From Chryseobacterium sp. FH1 (lineage in GTDB: Bacteria > Bacteroidota > Bacteroidia > Flavobacteriales > Weeksellaceae), in NCBI RefSeq assembly GCF_000735135.1, contig NZ_JPLZ01000002.1, positions 160,317 through 224,316 on the forward strand: a DNA stretch of 64,000 nucleotides. The letters are read 5' to 3'. Position 1 is the stretch's first letter; every line of letters begins with the position of its first letter. The position numbers and the translations under genes are program-made. Positions 1-9,219 of the stretch are shown one piece after another. Under the pieces are notes generated by a model. It was not told where the DNA came from and searched no databases. It worked only from the letters and a program-made list of their open reading frames with translations.

Positions 1-1
1 A

Positions 2-1477
2 AATGTGGACAACAACCTTCCACCTTTGGAAGGCACTACAGCACCAATCAGAAATATGGCTGATGAATCTCTGGAATCACCTACAGGAACGTTCCAAAAC
101 TCATTGAGCACGATAATTCCTTGGAAAGATAAGCTTGTCAACTTTATGAGTTACATCAAATATCAAAAAGACAGACAAACGTTGACTGTTTCTCCAGGTT
201 CATATATGAGTCGATTTGGCTTCCAGGATTTTGAGACAGTAACGCAATATGCGAACTCAGAAACTATGGAGGTCAATCATTCTGCTTCTGTGGGTTTATC
301 TTATAAAAAATGGACTTTCACACCAGAAGTTGGTCTGAATTTGAGCTTTAACAACTTGAAATCAGCAATCACAGGATCTATTGACAACTCAAGTTATTAT
401 TTAGGAGTAGATAAACAAAATGATGTAGATTGGAACGAGGTTCGTCCTTATACACAAGTTGGCGTGAACTTCAAATCTCAAAACTTCAACTTGAATTTGA
501 ATCTTCCTATGAATTTTTATGGGATCACTTATAAAGATAACATCAGACAAGATTATCTCGATAAAAGCAAAACGGTTTTTGAACCAAACTTGTTTGCAAG
601 TTTAGATTTCGCATCATTTTTCAAAATCTGGGCATTTGCCAATCAATCTTATGATTTTGGAAACTTTGGATTCCTGTATGGTGGAAATATGTTGACAAGT
701 CCTACCAATTTGCAAGTGAGATACAGTGACAATGTGGAAATGCCAGAATATCTATCGAGAATGGCAGGAACGAGATTGGAATATAGAAATCCGTTGAACA
801 ATTTGTTTTTCAATGTGAGATACAACTACTCTACCAACAAAAGAAACTTGCTAGAAAGTTATACAACAGATGGTTTCATCTCCAGACTTACATTAGAAGC
901 TTTGGAAAACACAACCAAATCCCAAACAGAAAGTGTGGAAGTTGGAAAGTATTTTCCGAAATTCAAAACCAACTTGTCCATCAATGCATCCAATACAGAC
1001 TCCAACACTTTTTCAAAATTTAATAATATTTTTGGAGAATCTACCAACAGCCGACAAACTTTGGGAGCCAAGTTCAACAATGCCTACTTCAGTTGGATCA
1101 GTGTAGATTACAATATCAGTATGAATTGGAACAAAAACACAAACAAAGTCTTTGACACAGTTCTGAACTCCAGCGGATGGAATCACAATCTAAGTACTTA
1201 CATCTATCCTAGCGAAAATCATACGTTCGGTTTCAATTGGGACGATCTTTCTACCAGTGCGAGCGGAGAAAACTTTAGAAACTCTTTCTTTGATGTTTCG
1301 TACCAATACACTTGGGTCAAAAGAAAAATTGATTTCGAGTTTAAATGGCTAAACATCGCCAACAGAAAAGTTTATGAAACCGTGTCTGTAGATGCTTTCC
1401 AACAGCTCGTGACGACCAATCAGATGTACATTCGTCCAAGCCAGTTTATGTTCACTGTCAAATTTAATTTCAAATAA
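2..1477 (+). CDS. Outer-membrane beta-barrel protein (TonB-dependent receptor-like), 5' truncated by the window edge
   Basis: The reading frame is open to the left edge, so this is the C-terminal 491 codons of a longer gene; the GTG at 5 is not a credible start. The visible protein alternates short aromatic-rich strands with polar loops, as transmembrane beta-hairpins do, and ends in the strand FTVKFNFK with a C-terminal aromatic pattern typical for BAM-dependent outer-membrane insertion. The next gene encodes a GLPGLI protein; that family commonly sits beside beta-barrel or receptor-like genes in flavobacteria. The substrate is unknown. It could be a carboxypeptidase-regulatory-like or TonB receptor family protein; the plug domain that would decide lies outside the window. 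Confidence 0.75.
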   Translation, partial: NVDNNLPPLEGTTAPIRNMADESLESPTGTFQNSLSTIIPWKDKLVNFMSYIKYQKDRQTLTVSPGSYMSRFGFQDFETVTQYANSETMEVNHSASVGLSYKKWTFTPEVGLNLSFNNLKSAITGSIDNSSYYLGVDKQNDVDWNEVRPYTQVGVNFKSQNFNLNLNLPMNFYGITYKDNIRQDYLDKSKTVFEPNLFASLDFASFFKIWAFANQSYDFGNFGFLYGGNMLTSPTNLQVRYSDNVEMPEYLSRMAGTRLEYRNPLNNLFFNVRYNYSTNKRNLLESYTTDGFISRLTLEALENTTKSQTESVEVGKYFPKFKTNLSINASNTDSNTFSKFNNIFGESTNSRQTLGAKFNNAYFSWISVDYNISMNWNKNTNKVFDTVLNSSGWNHNLSTYIYPSENHTFGFNWDDLSTSASGENFRNSFFDVSYQYTWVKRKIDFEFKWLNIANRKVYETVSVDAFQQLVTTNQMYIRPSQFMFTVKFNFK

Positions 1478-1497
1478 CACACTATTTTATATTAACC

Positions 1498-1535
1498 AAA
1501 AAGGTAGCGCAAATTTTTGTCTGCCTTTTTATTTT
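1498..1535 (+). terminator. Rho-independent terminator after the beta-barrel gene
   Basis: Arms AAAAAGGTAG (1498-1507) and CTGCCTTTTT (1521-1530) pair along 10 bp with one G-U wobble and run into a T-rich tract. It separates the beta-barrel gene from the GLPGLI gene, so the latter probably has its own promoter. Confidence 0.6.
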
Positions 1536-1565
1536 TCTTAATTTTAAATCACTAAACTTTTAGGT

Positions 1566-2471
1566 ATGAAGAAAACACTTTTATTATTGATGATTTCTTT
1601 GGGTTTAATGTCATTTGCCCAAGGAACAAGGATTATGTACGAATACAAATTTGCACCGAACATCGAGAAAAAGGATTCTTTGCAATCCGAATTGATGTAT
1701 CTGGACATCCGAAAGGACGAAAGCAAGTTCTACAGCAGACAAAAATTTGTGAGTGACTCAACCCGCGAAGCGTACTTCCAAAAACAAATCGCCATGGGAT
1801 CTACAAATTTCAAGTATGATGGTGGAAAAGAAGGCAAAGTTGCTTATTCTGTCACCAAAAAATATCCTGAATTTGCAACAGTTCTACACACATCGATTGG
1901 AGATTCCAAATTCGCTTTGAAAAATGAAAGACCAATAGAATGGAAAATACTTCCTGAGACAAAAAAGATTGACAAATTCGAAGCTCAAAAAGCAACTATT
2001 GACTTTGGCGGAAGAACTTGGACCGCTTGGTTTTCACAAGATTTCCCTTTTCAGGATGGTCCTTACAAATTCCACGGATTGCCAGGTTTGATTTTGGAAA
2101 TGGAAGACTCTACAGGAACTCACGCTTACAAATTTGTAGGAAGCAAAAACTTCGATGATGTAGAAAAAGTCGAGAAAAAAGAAGAATTAGCAGGAATAAA
2201 ACCCGGAACAGTAATAAGAACTTTTGGATTTGCCAATGGAAAAGAAATTGAAATATCTGAAGAGCAATTCAAAAAACAATGGAAAGATTACAAAAATGAT
2301 CCTGTGAAAAATATGCGTCAAATGCTTTCTCAAGGCAATATGAAGATGACCGTCAACTACAATGGAAAACAAATGACAGATCCATCCGAAATGTTGAGAA
2401 CATTGGAAAAATCTCAGAAAGAATCCATCAAAGCTGATAATAACAAAATAGAACCTGCGCTTTATCCTTAG
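1566..2471 (+). CDS. GLPGLI family secreted protein
   Basis: A 301-residue protein with a cleavable signal peptide (MKKTLLLL...SFAQG) followed by the diagnostic HGLPGLIL motif near residues 170-177. The GLPGLI family is Bacteroidota-specific, exported, and of unknown biochemical role. The middle of the protein is beta-rich, and the C-terminal third is lysine-rich with a likely coiled segment around residues 215-290. It lies about 90 bp downstream of a beta-barrel gene, the usual context of the family, which suggests a periplasmic or surface partner of that barrel. Family assignment is strong; no function can be read from the sequence. Confidence 0.9.
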   Translation: MKKTLLLLMISLGLMSFAQGTRIMYEYKFAPNIEKKDSLQSELMYLDIRKDESKFYSRQKFVSDSTREAYFQKQIAMGSTNFKYDGGKEGKVAYSVTKKYPEFATVLHTSIGDSKFALKNERPIEWKILPETKKIDKFEAQKATIDFGGRTWTAWFSQDFPFQDGPYKFHGLPGLILEMEDSTGTHAYKFVGSKNFDDVEKVEKKEELAGIKPGTVIRTFGFANGKEIEISEEQFKKQWKDYKNDPVKNMRQMLSQGNMKMTVNYNGKQMTDPSEMLRTLEKSQKESIKADNNKIEPALYP

Positions 2472-2497
2472 ATTAAATTAATTATCCATATTTTTAT

Positions 2498-2524
2498 AGT
2501 CCTCTATTATGAGGACTTTTTTTG
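2498..2524 (+). terminator. Rho-independent terminator after the GLPGLI gene
   Basis: AGTCCTC (2498-2504) and GAGGACT (2511-2517) form a 7-bp perfect stem with a 6-nt loop, followed by a T7 tract. Confidence 0.75.
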
Positions 2525-2546
2525 TGCTAAATTTTAAAAATTAAAA

Positions 2547-3068
2547 ATGAGTTATCTACCCAAATTAAAAAATATAAAAGCCTTTGTTTTCGATGTGGAT
2601 GGCGTTTTCACAGACGGAAGCGTTTACCTACTTCCAGATAAAAACATGTCACGCGTGATGAGCGTTTTGGATGGTTATGCTGTAGTGCAAGCCATTAAAC
2701 AAGGTTATAAAATCGGAATCATCACTGGCGGAAACGACCCGATGGTGAAAAACAGAATGGAATATCTCGGCATCCACGATTATTACGCCAAGTCTTCTCA
2801 CAAAGTTTCTGACTACGAAGATTTCAAATCGAAACATAATTTAAACGACTCCGAAATTCTGATGATGGGCGATGACATTCCAGATATCGGGATTATGAAA
2901 TTGGCAGAAATTTCTGCTTGTCCTGCGAATTCGGTTGCGGAAGTGAAGGCGATTTCCGATTACATCTCTCCAGTTTTCGGAGGCAAAGGCGCCGTTCGCG
3001 ATGTCATCGAGCAAGTAATGAAAGTTCAGGGAAAATGGAACTTGGACGAAGAAACAAAATCAGCTTAG
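2547..3068 (+). CDS. kdsC: 3-deoxy-D-manno-octulosonate 8-phosphate phosphatase (KdsC-type HAD)
   Basis: A 173-residue haloacid-dehalogenase phosphatase without a cap domain, the usual length of KdsC. Motif I is FDVDGVFTDG at residues 15-24 (both aspartates catalytic), motif II is the Thr in GIITGG, and motif III includes MMGDDIPD with the Mg2+-binding acidic residues. KdsC removes phosphate from Kdo-8-P during cytoplasmic synthesis of Kdo for the lipopolysaccharide core. It is followed after 10 bp by maf, so the two are probably cotranscribed. KdsC-like HADs are close to YrbI and NeuA-linked phosphatases; no kdsA or kdsB lies in the window to confirm the substrate. Confidence 0.85.
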   Translation: MSYLPKLKNIKAFVFDVDGVFTDGSVYLLPDKNMSRVMSVLDGYAVVQAIKQGYKIGIITGGNDPMVKNRMEYLGIHDYYAKSSHKVSDYEDFKSKHNLNDSEILMMGDDIPDIGIMKLAEISACPANSVAEVKAISDYISPVFGGKGAVRDVIEQVMKVQGKWNLDEETKSA

Positions 3069-3078
3069 TTTATTGATA

Positions 3079-3666
3079 ATGAAATTATTACTAGCTTCCC
3101 AATCACCTAGACGAAAAGATCTTTTGTCACAATTGGGTTATCAATTTGAAACCGTCAGTATTGATGTGGATGAATCTTATCCTGATGACTTGTTGCCAGA
3201 AAATATCGCCAAGTATGTTTCAGCGAAGAAAGCTAAAGCGTTCGATGTAAACGACACAGAAATATTAATCACTTCTGACACGATTGTTTCATTAAACCAA
3301 AAAATTCTTCTCAAGCCAAAGAACGTGGACGAAGCATTTGGAATGTTAAAAAATTTATCCGGAAAAAAACATCAGGTTTACACAGCATTTACCATCAAAA
3401 CAAAAAAATCCGAGATCAGCAAAACCAGCAGAACAGATGTAGAATTTGGAGAGATGAGTGATGATGAAATTAATTTTTATATCCAAAACTACAAACCGTT
3501 TGACAAAGCTGGGTCTTACGGAATCCAAGAATGGCTGGGAATGGCAAAAATCAAAAACATCTCAGGATCTTTCTACGCTGTTATGGGTTTTCCGGTGGAT
3601 TTGGTCTACGAAGAACTTAAAAAACTGCACTGCTTTCCAGAGAATTTTCAAAACGCAAATCTTTAG
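3079..3666 (+). CDS. maf: Maf family nucleotide pyrophosphatase
   Basis: A 195-residue Maf/HAM1-fold protein. The N-terminal LLLASQSPRRKDLL (SxSPRR phosphate-binding motif), SDTIVSLN, and FDKAGSYGIQEW segments are all Maf signatures. Such enzymes hydrolyse nucleoside triphosphates such as dTTP, UTP or modified nucleotides to monophosphate plus pyrophosphate, for pool sanitation or septum control. I chose the ATG at 3079; an upstream in-frame TTG at 3073 would only add two residues. It lies 10 bp after kdsC and 69 bp before the sprE-like gene. Confidence 0.9.
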   Translation: MKLLLASQSPRRKDLLSQLGYQFETVSIDVDESYPDDLLPENIAKYVSAKKAKAFDVNDTEILITSDTIVSLNQKILLKPKNVDEAFGMLKNLSGKKHQVYTAFTIKTKKSEISKTSRTDVEFGEMSDDEINFYIQNYKPFDKAGSYGIQEWLGMAKIKNISGSFYAVMGFPVDLVYEELKKLHCFPENFQNANL

Positions 3667-3735
3667 ATAATTTTCCTTGCAAAATTTCGTTATTTTTACA
3701 GATTGAATACTCAATTTCAAATTGGAATTACTTAG

Positions 3736-6270
3736 ATGAGAAAATATTTACTAATCATACTTGCAATCGTCAGCGTATTGGCGTGTAATCCGCGCAAAAA
3801 AAAGAAGAAAACCAAAAGTGGACCTGTGAATAGATTCATGACCTATCACAATACTTTGTTCAATAGCAACGAGGCTTTGGTGGCAGAGCTGGAAAACAGA
3901 GACAAAGCTCATGTTGACAATTTTTATGACCCCTACATTTCGGTTTACACCACCGAGGACGAGCTTAATAATCCCCAAACAGCAACCTCTGGAAATCAAA
4001 ACAATTCTGATGATTCCGAAGCACCAATGGGATTTAGAGGAGGCAGATCGGGAGACGGAAAACTGGCAAATAATAATGCTTCTGGTGGTACAAAAGGTGC
4101 AACAATTCTTCAAATCACTGAAGCTAAAGCTATAAAAGCCATCACAAAATATTCTGTGTTGGTGAATGGCGTGGAGAAAAACAAGAAAATATTTGATGCT
4201 TATATTCTTTTGGCAAAAGCGAGAATGTACCAAGGAAAACATTTGGAATCTTTGGATGCGCTCGGCTATCTCTTCAACACGATGGATAAGGACAAGAGGT
4301 TGCCTTTGGCCTATATTTATCGAGCTGCGAATTACACCAAACTACGAGAATATTACAGAGCCGATGAGATTTTCAAAGAGCTCGAGGAAAATCCAAAGAT
4401 CAAACTTAAAAAAGAACATCTCAGAATTCTAAAAGTTTACCAAGCCGACAACTTCCTGAAATGGGGGAAAAAAGAATTGGCTGCAGAAGTTTTGGAAGAA
4501 GCTTTCACTTACAACAAAAACAGAAAGACCAAAAGCAGAATTGCCTATTTGAGAGGCCAAATACTTGCTGGACTTAACAAAAAAGAGGACGCGAGAGAAT
4601 CATTTGCTGCAGCTTACAAATATGCAAACAGCTACGAATTTGAAGTGAAATCGCAAATCGAAATTGCCAAGACCTTTGACGGAAAAGCAGACAGCTATGA
4701 CGAAGCGATGGCTTATCTTGCCAAGATTGCCAAAAAAGGAACGTATGCCTCTCGTAAAAATGAGTTGTATTATGCAAGTGGCATCGTTGCAACTTCTGCC
4801 GAAAAGGACTCTATAGCTGATTCTTTTTTCAGAAAAGCTTTGAAAGAAAAACAATCCGATCCGCAGATCCGTGGACTTACCTATTCCGAAATTGCCAAAA
4901 AATATTTCGCAAAAGACGATTATCTCACAGCTGGTGTTTTCTATGACAGCGCATTGGCAGTGATGACTTACAGACCGGAGAAAGAAAGATTAACGAGTCT
5001 TACTGCCAACATCAAAAAGCTTTCAAAAAATTACTATATCGTCAAGAAAAATGACAGTATCCTGAATCTCGCTAAAATGTCTGATAGTGAACAACGTGAT
5101 TATTTCGCAAAGTACATCGATAAAATAAAAGCAAAAGAAGCAGTCGAAGAATTGGAGAAGAAAAAAGCAGAACGAAGCAAAGGCTTTGACAATGCGGATT
5201 ACAACGCCAATTCTATTTTTGCAAACAATTCTTCTGATGCCAACAGTTTCCAAAACTTTGGGATAACAGGCGGATCTACATTCTACTTTGCAAATGCCAA
5301 CAATATCCCGAGAGGTGAAAATGCGTTCCGACAAACTTGGGGAAGCAGAACATTGATGGACAATTGGAGATATTCCGCTAGAACAACAACTGTGGAAGAA
5401 ATGAAAAATGAAGCGCTGGGATTAGCAAATGCGCCTGACCCAAGACGTTTGGAACCAGAGTTCTATATGGAGCAAATCCCAACTTCAAAAGTAGAATTAG
5501 CAAAACTGAAAAAGGACAGAGACACCGCAAGTCTTGGAATGGGAAGAATGTACGAATCGTATTTTGGGAATACAAAACTGGCTACCAAAACACTTTTTGA
5601 CTTGGTAGATAACAAACCGGAAGAGGAAACAGATTTGATGGCCTTGTACAATATTTTCATTTTCAATTATGAGAAAAATCCGACAGAAGCTGAAAAGGCG
5701 AAACAGTTGATTCTGGAAAAATATCCGTACACATCTTACGCAGAATTTGTAAAAAATCCGAAAAGCAAAGACTTCAACAAGTCAACAGCTGATGTAGAAA
5801 AATTATATGCAGATGCCTACAAACTCTACGAAACAGAAAAATTTGCCGAATCATCCGCAATTATTGATAAAGCCATCGAAGACAATCCGAAAGATGCATT
5901 GGTTCCGAAATTCTATTTGTTGAACGCTTACAATTCTGGGAAAAATGCCGGAAAAGAAATTATGATTCTTCAATTGGAGCAGATCGTTCTCAACTATGCT
6001 AAAACACCAGAAGGCCTCAAGGCAAAAGAGCTTTTGAAATACCTGAAGAGCGATGTAAAGCTGGAACTTACAGATGACACTGGAAATGTGATCTCAAATA
6101 CGCCTCAGCCAGCAACTCCAACCAATGAAGAGGAAGCAAGAATGAAGGAAGAAATTAAGATGAAAGAAGGCAGTTCCATTCCTTCACAAACAAGCGGACC
6201 AGGAATCCCTGGAGGCTCTGACCAACAAATGGAACCAGCACAACAAAGAAAAACCAGAACGAAAAAATAA
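3736..6270 (+). CDS. sprE: SprE/PorW-like type IX secretion and gliding lipoprotein with TPR repeats
   Basis: An 844-residue lipoprotein: hydrophobic leader, then lipobox VLAC with Cys17, followed by a very basic stretch (NPRKKKKKTK). Right after it comes the segment with 'YHNTLFNSNEA', which resembles the start of mature SprE from Flavobacterium and PorW from Porphyromonas. Alpha-helical tetratricopeptide-like repeats occupy roughly residues 130-440 and again 590-770; a low-complexity Asn/Gly linker lies near 80-120. SprE/PorW is a periplasm-facing lipoprotein needed for T9SS function and, in gliding species, motility. The tail is Pro/Gly/Gln-rich and ends in basic residues. The name rests on recalled similarity and length (Flavobacterium SprE is about 870 residues). 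Two T9SS cargo genes in this window support an active system. Confidence 0.7.
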   Translation: MRKYLLIILAIVSVLACNPRKKKKKTKSGPVNRFMTYHNTLFNSNEALVAELENRDKAHVDNFYDPYISVYTTEDELNNPQTATSGNQNNSDDSEAPMGFRGGRSGDGKLANNNASGGTKGATILQITEAKAIKAITKYSVLVNGVEKNKKIFDAYILLAKARMYQGKHLESLDALGYLFNTMDKDKRLPLAYIYRAANYTKLREYYRADEIFKELEENPKIKLKKEHLRILKVYQADNFLKWGKKELAAEVLEEAFTYNKNRKTKSRIAYLRGQILAGLNKKEDARESFAAAYKYANSYEFEVKSQIEIAKTFDGKADSYDEAMAYLAKIAKKGTYASRKNELYYASGIVATSAEKDSIADSFFRKALKEKQSDPQIRGLTYSEIAKKYFAKDDYLTAGVFYDSALAVMTYRPEKERLTSLTANIKKLSKNYYIVKKNDSILNLAKMSDSEQRDYFAKYIDKIKAKEAVEELEKKKAERSKGFDNADYNANSIFANNSSDANSFQNFGITGGSTFYFANANNIPRGENAFRQTWGSRTLMDNWRYSARTTTVEEMKNEALGLANAPDPRRLEPEFYMEQIPTSKVELAKLKKDRDTASLGMGRMYESYFGNTKLATKTLFDLVDNKPEEETDLMALYNIFIFNYEKNPTEAEKAKQLILEKYPYTSYAEFVKNPKSKDFNKSTADVEKLYADAYKLYETEKFAESSAIIDKAIEDNPKDALVPKFYLLNAYNSGKNAGKEIMILQLEQIVLNYAKTPEGLKAKELLKYLKSDVKLELTDDTGNVISNTPQPATPTNEEEARMKEEIKMKEGSSIPSQTSGPGIPGGSDQQMEPAQQRKTRTKK

Positions 6271-6305
6271 AAAAAGAGAGCAAATATTAATTGCTCTCTT
6301 TTTTG
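6271..6305. terminator. Bidirectional terminator between the sprE-like gene and tnaA
   Basis: AAAAAGAGAGCAA and TTGCTCTCTTTTT form a stem with T tracts on both strands. It sits between convergent genes and serves both. Confidence 0.8.
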
Positions 6306-6309
6306 TTGA

Positions 6310-7686
6310 TTATATTTTATCCAATTGCACTGTGAAGTGTCTCAGAATTGCTGGTTCTTTAGTTATCTTGTAACCTTTTGTGATCTCGTTTCTCTTTTCA
6401 AAAACATTGATTACCGCGGCTGCCACATAATCCATGTGATTGTTTGTGTAAGTTCTCCTTGGGATTGCCAACCTCAGCAATTCCAATTTTGGATAACGGT
6501 TCTCTCTTGTTTCTGGATCACGATCAGCCAATAAAGTTCCGATTTCCACACCTCGAATCCCAGCTTCTTTGTAAAGCTCGATGGCTAAAGTTTGTGCGGG
6601 AAATTCTTCTCTTTTGATATTCGGTAAAAAGTTGAGCGCATCTATGAAAACAGCGTGTCCGCCAATTGGTTTTTGAACTGGGATTCCAGCTTCCATTAAT
6701 TTATTTCCAAGATATTCCACTTGCGAAATTCTGCTTTCCAGATAAGGAAATTCTGTCGCTTCGTCTAATCCGGTTGCCAACGCCGACATATCTCTTCCTG
6801 CCATTCCACCGTAAGTGATGAAACCCTCGTAGATGATGGTGAAGTTGGAAGCTTGTTCGAAGATCTCTCTATTCTTCAAAGCGATAAAGCCACCGATATT
6901 GACCAGACCATCTTTCTTGGAGCTCATTGTCATTCCATCGCCGTAAGAAAAGATCTCTTTACAGATTTCTTTGATGGTTCTGTTTTCCTGTCCTTTTTCT
7001 CTTTTTTTGATAAAATAAGCATTCTCTGCAAATCTCGCCGAATCAAACAAAACCGGAATCCCGTATTGGTCTGACAATGCTTTCACAGCTTTGATGTTTT
7101 CAAGAGAAACAGGTTGTCCGCCAGAAGAGTTACAAGTGATCGTGATCAAACAAAATGGAATCTGTTCTTTCGGATGTGATTTGTAAACCGCTTCCAATTT
7201 CTCAATATCGATATTCCCTTTAAAAGGATGAAGATCATTAATATCAAAGGCTTCATCGATTGTACAATCGATGGCGTGGGCTTTTCGGAATTCGATGTGT
7301 CCTTTTGTGGTGTCGAAGTGTGAATTTCCTGGGCAAATGTCGCCTTCTTTCACCATTACCGAAAACAGCACATTTTCTGCCGCTCGACCTTGGTGTGTTG
7401 GTAATAAATAAGGAAATCCTGTGATCCTTTCAACGGTACTTTGCAACGCTTCGAAAGAACGTGAGCCAGCATAACTTTCGTCGCCGATCATCAGTGCGCC
7501 CCATTGTTTGTCGCTCATTGCGCCTGTTCCACTGTCTGTCAAAAGATCGATGAAAACGTGGGAACTTCTAAGATTGAACAAATTGTAATCGGCATTTTTC
7601 AGCCATTCTTCGCGTTGTTGTTGTGTGGATTGGTATATTTCTTCGACCATTTTGATTCTAAATGGCTCTGCGTAAGGTAGTTTCAT
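6310..7686 (-). CDS. tnaA: Tryptophanase (tryptophan indole-lyase)
   Basis: A 458-residue PLP-dependent beta-eliminating lyase that splits tryptophan into indole, pyruvate and ammonia. The Schiff-base lysine lies in MSSKKDG near residue 257. Tryptophanase and tyrosine phenol-lyase are close relatives; two positions separate them. Here Asp125 in HFDTTKGH matches tryptophanase (Thr in TPL), and Ile382 in RGVEIG matches tryptophanase (Arg in TPL). I chose the ATG at 7686, which gives the family N-terminus (LPYAEPFRIK); the 22 upstream in-frame codons are AT-rich and lie in a repeat. No tryptophan permease or Trp-containing leader peptide is visible nearby, so TnaC-type control is not supported. 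Confidence 0.92.
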   Translation of the reverse strand: MKLPYAEPFRIKMVEEIYQSTQQQREEWLKNADYNLFNLRSSHVFIDLLTDSGTGAMSDKQWGALMIGDESYAGSRSFEALQSTVERITGFPYLLPTHQGRAAENVLFSVMVKEGDICPGNSHFDTTKGHIEFRKAHAIDCTIDEAFDINDLHPFKGNIDIEKLEAVYKSHPKEQIPFCLITITCNSSGGQPVSLENIKAVKALSDQYGIPVLFDSARFAENAYFIKKREKGQENRTIKEICKEIFSYGDGMTMSSKKDGLVNIGGFIALKNREIFEQASNFTIIYEGFITYGGMAGRDMSALATGLDEATEFPYLESRISQVEYLGNKLMEAGIPVQKPIGGHAVFIDALNFLPNIKREEFPAQTLAIELYKEAGIRGVEIGTLLADRDPETRENRYPKLELLRLAIPRRTYTNNHMDYVAAAVINVFEKRNEITKGYKITKEPAILRHFTVQLDKI

Positions 7687-7695
7687 GATAAATAT

Positions 7696-7850
7696 AAATG
7701 ATGATTGATAATTGATAAATGATCTTTTATATTGATAATTGATTAACAACAAACCACAATGGAAAACCCATTATAACTTACTGATATTTTAATATGATAA
7801 ATAATGACTCGCAAGAAATCATTTATCATCTATCAATTATCATCTATGAA
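7696..7850. repeat. Dispersed GATAATTGAT-type intergenic repeat, two copies in opposite orientation
   Basis: The first copy (about 7696-7744) reads in words like GATGATTGATAATTGAT, and the second (about 7795-7848) in their complement (ATCATCTATCAATTATCATC). They fill most of the tnaA to DUF502 gap. Related copies occur near 30022-30066, 42769-42832 and 57554-57627. Confidence 0.7.
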
Positions 7851-7852
7851 AA

Positions 7853-8467
7853 CTACTCCGGTGCTTTGAAAACGTTGTCGTCTGAATGGAATCCGGCCAC
7901 ACCTCCACTTACAGCAAATTTCATTGCTTCGGCGGCGCTCATTCCCGTCACTTCCTTTACATTATCGAATTTGGTGATGATCACCCAGCCAGAAACGGCG
8001 TAGGAGTGTGGCAGATAAACGGCAATCATATGCTCGAGATCGACAACAGACATATCGGTTTGCGTCAAAAATCCGATTCGCCAGATCTCCGGTGCTTCAT
8101 TGGTTTTTACCCAAACCGGTACATTGAATTTTTTCTTATCACCAACGAAAGATCCTAAAACGTCTTTCAAAGAAGTGTAAATAAATTTGATCCCTGGAAT
8201 ATGCTCCAAAACATAATCTACACCGTCGACAATCAATCTTCCGATGATGAATTTGTTCCCGAAAAAACCAATAAAAGTCGTTCCGAAGATAACAATGAAA
8301 AATACAAGTCCAGGAAACTTTTCTGAGACAGAAGGCACCAGATTATCGATGCTGAAAACCACGCTCCAAATGACCCAAACCGTGATGGCAAGAGGCCCAA
8401 TGATAATCAATCCTTGGATGAAGGACCGTATGAAGAGTCGAAGATAATCGTTGAGATTTCTGTCCAT
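7853..8467 (-). CDS. DUF502 family inner-membrane protein
   Basis: A 204-residue protein with two N-terminal membrane helices (about residues 15-38 and 50-78) and a soluble C-terminal domain. The pattern LIIIGPLAITVWVI, then the GFFGNKFIIGR segment and IPGIKFIYTSLKD, is the DUF502 signature. The family is widespread and has no established function in bacteria. It starts 8 bp downstream of miaE on the same strand and is probably cotranscribed with it. A short acidic tail ends at residue 204. Confidence 0.88.
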   Translation of the reverse strand: MDRNLNDYLRLFIRSFIQGLIIIGPLAITVWVIWSVVFSIDNLVPSVSEKFPGLVFFIVIFGTTFIGFFGNKFIIGRLIVDGVDYVLEHIPGIKFIYTSLKDVLGSFVGDKKKFNVPVWVKTNEAPEIWRIGFLTQTDMSVVDLEHMIAVYLPHSYAVSGWVIITKFDNVKEVTGMSAAEAMKFAVSGGVAGFHSDDNVFKAPE

Positions 8468-8475
8468 TTTAGATT

Positions 8476-9057
8476 TTAGCCGTGGATGGTTTCTTTGTTT
8501 CCGTAGGATTTCATAATGTTGGCCTCATATTCCAGCCATTCTTCCCAACGTTTGTTCACCTTTTCCGGATCGCCCAATTGTCTTGCGAAACCGATGAAAG
8601 TTGTGTAATGATTGGCTTCGGAAACCATCAGGTCGTGGTAGAATTGCTTCAGTTCCTCATCCGTGATATTCTCTGTCAACACTTTGAAACGTTCACAGCT
8701 TCTTGCCTCGATCATTGCGGCAAAAAGCATTTTGTCGATGATCTGCTCATCGCGATGTCCACCTTTTACGAGGAATTTAATTAGATCATTCACGTAATCG
8801 TCCTTGCGTGTTCTTCCCAAAACACCACCTCTTTTCTTGATGATCTCGTGAACCTGGTTGAAGTGGTCCAACTCTTCCTGCGCAATGGCCAAAAGTTCGG
8901 TCACCATTTCTGTGTGCTCTGGAACCATTGTGATCAGGCCAATCGCGTTGGTTGCTGCTTTTTGCTCGCACCAAGCGTGGTCGGTTAGGATTTCTTCAAG
9001 ATTTTCTTCTGCTATATTTGCCCAACGTGGGTCTGTAAGAAGTTTTAGACGGAACAT
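8476..9057 (-). CDS. miaE: tRNA-(ms2io6A)-hydroxylase (MiaE family)
   Basis: A 193-residue ferritin-like diiron protein of the MiaE family. Carboxylate and histidine ligands are visible in repeated helix motifs: ILTDHAWCEQK, EELDHFNQVHE, EARSCERF and SEANHYTTF. MiaE hydroxylates the isopentenyl group of the hypermodified adenosine at position 37 of tRNAs reading U-starting codons, an O2-dependent reaction. The assignment to the family is strong. Whether the flavobacterial form does exactly this reaction is inferred, since no miaA or miaB is in the window. Confidence 0.85.
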   Translation of the reverse strand: MFRLKLLTDPRWANIAEENLEEILTDHAWCEQKAATNAIGLITMVPEHTEMVTELLAIAQEELDHFNQVHEIIKKRGGVLGRTRKDDYVNDLIKFLVKGGHRDEQIIDKMLFAAMIEARSCERFKVLTENITDEELKQFYHDLMVSEANHYTTFIGFARQLGDPEKVNKRWEEWLEYEANIMKSYGNKETIHG

Positions 9058-9219
9058 TTTATATTTTTTGTAAAAATAAGGATTTGATAGCTTCTTATTA
9101 AATATTTTATTGACTAAATTAATTTTTCGAATTCAATCAATGTAAAGGACTACGATAATCAATTAAATTCATAATTGGCACACATATTGAAAATCCTTCA
9201 ATAATCAAATAATAAAATT

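Noticed and set aside
3751..4242. 163-codon open frame on the minus strand inside the sprE-like gene
   Set aside because: It lies wholly inside a strong coding gene, has no family features and shows composition expected of an antisense shadow.
7687..7752. 22-codon upstream extension of tnaA, considered as a TnaC-like leader
   Set aside because: It is in frame with tnaA, contains no Trp and comes from the dispersed repeat, so it is not a regulatory leader peptide.
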